A DNA stretch of 64,000 nucleotides from Anaeromyxobacter paludicola (lineage in GTDB: Bacteria; Myxococcota; Myxococcia; Myxococcales; Anaeromyxobacteraceae), in the NCBI RefSeq assembly GCF_023169965.1, contig NZ_AP025592.1, positions 1,550,001-1,614,000 of the forward strand, in the 5' to 3' direction. The translations under genes and the position numbers were made by a program. This document shows, one piece after another, positions 60,759-64,000 of the stretch. Below the pieces are notes generated by a model that was not told where the DNA came from, ran no database searches, and worked only from the letters and a program-made list of their open reading frames with translations. Position 1 is the stretch's first letter; each line of letters begins with the position of its first letter.

Positions 60759-61565
60759 ATGAAGCACCTCGCCGCCCTCGCGCTCGCCGCCGCCCTCGCC
60801 GCGCCCCCCGCGCTCGCCCAGGAGTCGTCCGGCAAGACGGAGCTCACCTGGTACGGCCACGCCGCCTTCACCGTCCGCACGCCCAAGGGCTTCGTCCTCG
60901 CCATCGACCCCTGGCTCTCGAACCCGGCCGACCCGGTCAAGGACGCGGCGGCGAAGCTCGGCAAGGTGGACGCCGTGCTCGTCACCCACGGTCACTCGGA
61001 CCACGTCGGCGACGCGGTCGCCATCGGCCGCCGCACGCACGCGAAGCTGGTCGCGAGCTTCGAGCTCGCGAGGCAGCTCGCCCTGGCCGGCTACCCGGAG
61101 GAGCAGGCCGGGATGGCCACGAGCGGGAACATGGGCGGGACCATCGTCCTCTCCGACGAGGTCTCGGTGACCATCGTCCCGGCGGTCCACAGCTCCGGCT
61201 TCTCGCCCGACGGGAAGAGCGCGGCGGTGTACGGCGGGAACCCGGTCGGCTTCGTCATCCGGGTGAAGGGCGGCCCGACGCTCTACCACACCGGCGACAC
61301 CGACGTGTTCGGCGACATGAAGCTCGTCGGGGCGCGCTGGCCGGTGGACGTGATGCTCGCCTGCATCGGCGGCCACTTCACGATGGACCCGGAGGGCGCC
61401 GCCACCGCGGCCGGGCTCGTGGGCGCGAAGGCGATCGTGCCCATGCACTTCGGCACCTTCCCCATCCTCGAGGGCACCCCGGCCGCGCTCGAGAAGGCCA
61501 TCGCCGCCCAGGGCGGGCAGACGAAGGTCCTCGTGATGAAGCCGGGCGAGACGCGGAGGCTCTAG
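60759..61565 (+). CDS. secreted UPF0173-type metal-dependent hydrolase
   Basis: A 268-residue metallo-beta-lactamase-fold protein: signal peptide (1-20, LAALALAAALAAPPALA), ELTWYGHAAFTVRTPKGFVLAIDPW, zinc motif THGHSDHVGD, HTGDTDVFGDM and MHFGTFP. This is the UPF0173 (YtkL/UlaG-like) group, usually cytoplasmic; a signal peptide is unusual. ATG with GGAGGATCG. The TAG stop is followed in the same frame by the GH5-like gene. Confidence 0.88.
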   Translation: MKHLAALALAAALAAPPALAQESSGKTELTWYGHAAFTVRTPKGFVLAIDPWLSNPADPVKDAAAKLGKVDAVLVTHGHSDHVGDAVAIGRRTHAKLVASFELARQLALAGYPEEQAGMATSGNMGGTIVLSDEVSVTIVPAVHSSGFSPDGKSAAVYGGNPVGFVIRVKGGPTLYHTGDTDVFGDMKLVGARWPVDVMLACIGGHFTMDPEGAATAAGLVGAKAIVPMHFGTFPILEGTPAALEKAIAAQGGQTKVLVMKPGETRRL

Positions 61566-61691
61566 ACGGCCGGGCCCGATCGTGTCCGCGGCGCGGTCGC
61601 CGCCCTGGCGCTCGCCGCGGTCGCCTGCGCCCGGGCGCCCGGCGGGCCGGGGCCGCTCCCGGCCGCGGCCGTCGCGCCGGCGCGCGCCGAG

Positions 61692-63272
61692 GTGAACCGC
61701 CGGCTGGAGCTGCGGGTCCCGGCGCCGCCCGGCCTGGACGCGGGCGCGGTCCAGGTCGAGGTGACCGAGCCCGGCGGGCGGACCTACGCGCTGCCGGCGT
61801 TCCAGGCGGGCGGCGAGCTCCTCGCCCGGGTGCGGCCGCGCGCGGCCGGGCCGCACCGCTACCGGCTGGTGGCGGCGCCGCCCGGCGGACCGCCCCGGGC
61901 GCTCGCGGAGGGCACCTTCGACGTAGCCGGCGGGGGGGCCCCGGGGCCGGTGGGGCGCAGCCCGGCCGACCCGCACGCCCTCGCCCGGGCCGACGGCCGC
62001 GACTTCGTCCCGCTGGGCGAGAACCGGTTCAACGTCTACGATCCGTCGTGGCAGGGGGGCGCGAGCGCGGCCAGCTACGTCGCGGCCATGGCGGCGCACG
62101 GCATGAACACGCTGCGGGTGTTCGTCTTCACCGGCTGCCCCCGCGCGCCGCCGCGCGACCCGCAGCCCGGCTGCCTCGAGCCCGCGCTCGGGTCCTTCGA
62201 CGAGGCGGCCGCGCGCGACTACGACCGGATCTTCGAGGCGGCGGAGGCGAGCGGCGTGCAGGTGATCCTCTCCGTCTTCGCGGTCGGCTTCACGCCGGGC
62301 GACGCCTGGAAGGGCTGGGAGGACAACCCCTACAGCGCCGCCCGCGGCGGCCCGGCCGCCACCCCGCGCGACTTCTTCGACGACCCCCGGGCGCGCGCGC
62401 TGGCGGCCCGCCGGCTCCGCTACGTCGCGGCGCGCTGGGGCTACTCGACCTCGCTCCTCGCGGTGGACCTCCTCAACGAGCCGGAGTGGGACGGCGCCAT
62501 CCCGGAGGACGCCTGGATCCCCTGGGCGCACGCCATGGGCGAGACCTGGCGGCGCCTCGATCCCTACGGACACCTCGTCACCGCGGGGCCGGTGGGGCTC
62601 CACTGGAACGTGCAGCGGGACGAGCGCGCCTGGTGGGCCGACCCGGTGGACGACGTCGTGCAGTGGCACCGGTACGGCAAGGACGTCTACGAGGTGCACG
62701 CGCTCGAGCGGGCGCTCTGCGACACCGTCGAGGACACCCGCCGCTACGAGCGGCCGGTGCTGGTGGGCGAGTTCGCCTACGGGGGCGAGCCCAAGCCGGC
62801 CTACGACCACACCCACGTCGGCATCTGGAGCGCCGTCTTCTGCGGGGCGGGGGTGCTCGCCCACAGCGCGCCACCCTTCAACGAAGATTCGGACGAGCCG
62901 ATGACGCCCGAGCGCGGCCGCCACTTCCGCGCCCTCGCCGACTTCCTCGCCGCGCTCGGCGAGCGCGCCCCGCTGCTCCCGGCGGCGGCCGAGGCCGAGG
63001 CGCCGCCCGGGCTGCGCGCCCACGCGGTGGCCCGCGGCGCGCGGCGGGCGCTCTGGCTCCTCGCGCCGGCGAAAGGGTACGGCGAGCCGGTGCGGGGCGC
63101 GCGCGTGCGGCTGCCCCTGCCCGAAGGCCGCTGGCGGGTGCGCTGGGTGGACGACCTCACCGGCGCCGAGCTCGGGCGGGAGGAGGTCCGCGCCGCCGGC
63201 GGCCCCGCCCTGCTCCGCCCCCCGCCGTTCCGGCGACACGCCGCCGCCGTCCTGGAGCGCGACCCCCTATAA
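61692..63272 (+). CDS. DUF5060 / GH5-like glycoside hydrolase (start region defective)
   Basis: A protein of at least 526 residues: an N-terminal Ig-like DUF5060-type domain (1-90), a (beta/alpha)8 glycosidase with acid/base Glu263 in [10 protein letters not shown] and nucleophile Glu360 in [11 protein letters not shown], and a small beta C-terminal domain. It should hydrolyse a beta-glucan or related glycan. The GTG at 61692 is the first usable start, but the frame upstream (61566-61691) is open and encodes RVRGAVAALALAAVAC, a lipoprotein signal and lipobox, with no ATG, GTG or TTG. A GTG at 61582 is one base out of frame, so a single-base loss or a sequencing error near 61585 is likely. Confidence 0.8.
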   Translation: MNRRLELRVPAPPGLDAGAVQVEVTEPGGRTYALPAFQAGGELLARVRPRAAGPHRYRLVAAPPGGPPRALAEGTFDVAGGGAPGPVGRSPADPHALARADGRDFVPLGENRFNVYDPSWQGGASAASYVAAMAAHGMNTLRVFVFTGCPRAPPRDPQPGCLEPALGSFDEAAARDYDRIFEAAEASGVQVILSVFAVGFTPGDAWKGWEDNPYSAARGGPAATPRDFFDDPRARALAARRLRYVAARWGYSTSLLAVDLLNEPEWDGAIPEDAWIPWAHAMGETWRRLDPYGHLVTAGPVGLHWNVQRDERAWWADPVDDVVQWHRYGKDVYEVHALERALCDTVEDTRRYERPVLVGEFAYGGEPKPAYDHTHVGIWSAVFCGAGVLAHSAPPFNEDSDEPMTPERGRHFRALADFLAALGERAPLLPAAAEAEAPPGLRAHAVARGARRALWLLAPAKGYGEPVRGARVRLPLPEGRWRVRWVDDLTGAELGREEVRAAGGPALLRPPPFRRHAAAVLERDPL

Positions 63273-63273
63273 T
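63268..63273 (+). promoter_or_regulatory. -10 of the NtrC-type regulator, leaderless
   Basis: A perfect TATAAT six bases before the ATG at 63280, inside the end of the upstream gene. No ribosome-binding site fits in between. No -35 match. Confidence 0.55.
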
Positions 63274-63279
63274 CCGGCC

Positions 63280-64000
<721 letters not shown>

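Noticed and set aside
61566-61691. TAG readthrough producing a hydrolase-glycosidase fusion
   Set aside because: The lipobox in between marks an independent lipoprotein; a start-region lesion is simpler.

Overview
The window looks like a chromosomal core region of a very GC-rich (about 73% by eye) myxobacterium, most probably Anaeromyxobacter or a close relative. The evidence is the base composition, a secreted tri-heme c-type cytochrome, a haem-synthesis block with the oxygen-independent HemN, LpxI in place of LpxH, a cellulose (bcs) operon, c-di-GMP and two-component genes, and the gene orders. The organism name is inference; no rRNA or species marker is present. I see no insertion sequence, prophage, CRISPR array, rRNA or tRNA.

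Layout. 1-7.8 kb (+): a partial gene, a Nudix-AMMECR1-RseP overlapping set, a redox-dead zinc-ribbon thioredoxin, a fused MoaD-MoaE, a receiver/HD-GYP/Gph set, an HtrA protease and a small tandem zinc-knuckle protein. 7.9-11.9 kb: TrmJ-like methylase (-), purC (+), then purB and a tri-heme lipoprotein (-, translationally coupled), and dut (-). 12-21.7 kb (-): the classical translation/RNA operon rimP-nusA-ylxR-infB-ylxP-rbfA-truB-rpsO-pnp, headed by a promoter and a very clear intrinsic terminator/attenuator just before rimP. 21.9-32.3 kb (-): hemE-hemN-hemH, otsB, xseA-xseB, a stand-alone receiver, dxs-tlyA-transglutaminase, and an OmpA-like protein. 32.3-43 kb (-): the outer-membrane assembly cluster lysS-lolC-lolD-bamA-skp-lpxD-fabZ-lpxA-lpxI plus a DUF167 gene. 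43.2-46.1 kb (-): a GH57 glucan-branching enzyme with a DUF4912 partner. 46.2-51.3 kb (+): Omp85-like protein, DUF4390, NtrY-like kinase, DUF4337 membrane protein, SDR oxidoreductase. 51.3-60.6 kb (-): bcsA-bcsB-bcsZ-bcsC. 60.7-64 kb (+): a secreted metallo-hydrolase, a DUF5060/GH5-like glycosidase whose lipoprotein signal lies in a frame with no start codon, and the 5' part of an NtrC-type activator.

Working together: the central 22 kb makes and exports the outer membrane (lipid A steps LpxA, LpxD, LpxI; FabZ; Skp/BamA; LolCD). hemE/N/H supply haem to a cytochrome-rich cell. The bcs operon secretes cellulose under a PilZ (c-di-GMP) switch, and the HD-GYP protein is a candidate c-di-GMP hydrolase. 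Most genes inside operons overlap by ATGA, GTGA or TTGA, so translational coupling is the rule.

Most notable for a second look: (1) the attenuator in front of rimP-nusA; (2) a recurrent -10 hexamer set 6-10 bp before start codons, implying leaderless or near-leaderless mRNAs, including one that redefines the bamA start; (3) an in-frame palindromic repeat inserted in the dimerisation hairpin of the NtrY-like kinase; (4) the MoaD-MoaE fusion with an internal Gly-Gly; (5) a probable one-base start-region lesion in the GH5-like lipoprotein; (6) a LolC-type permease with five extra N-terminal membrane segments. I did not find a wholly new defence or biosynthetic system; the window is mainly housekeeping with unusual regulatory architecture.
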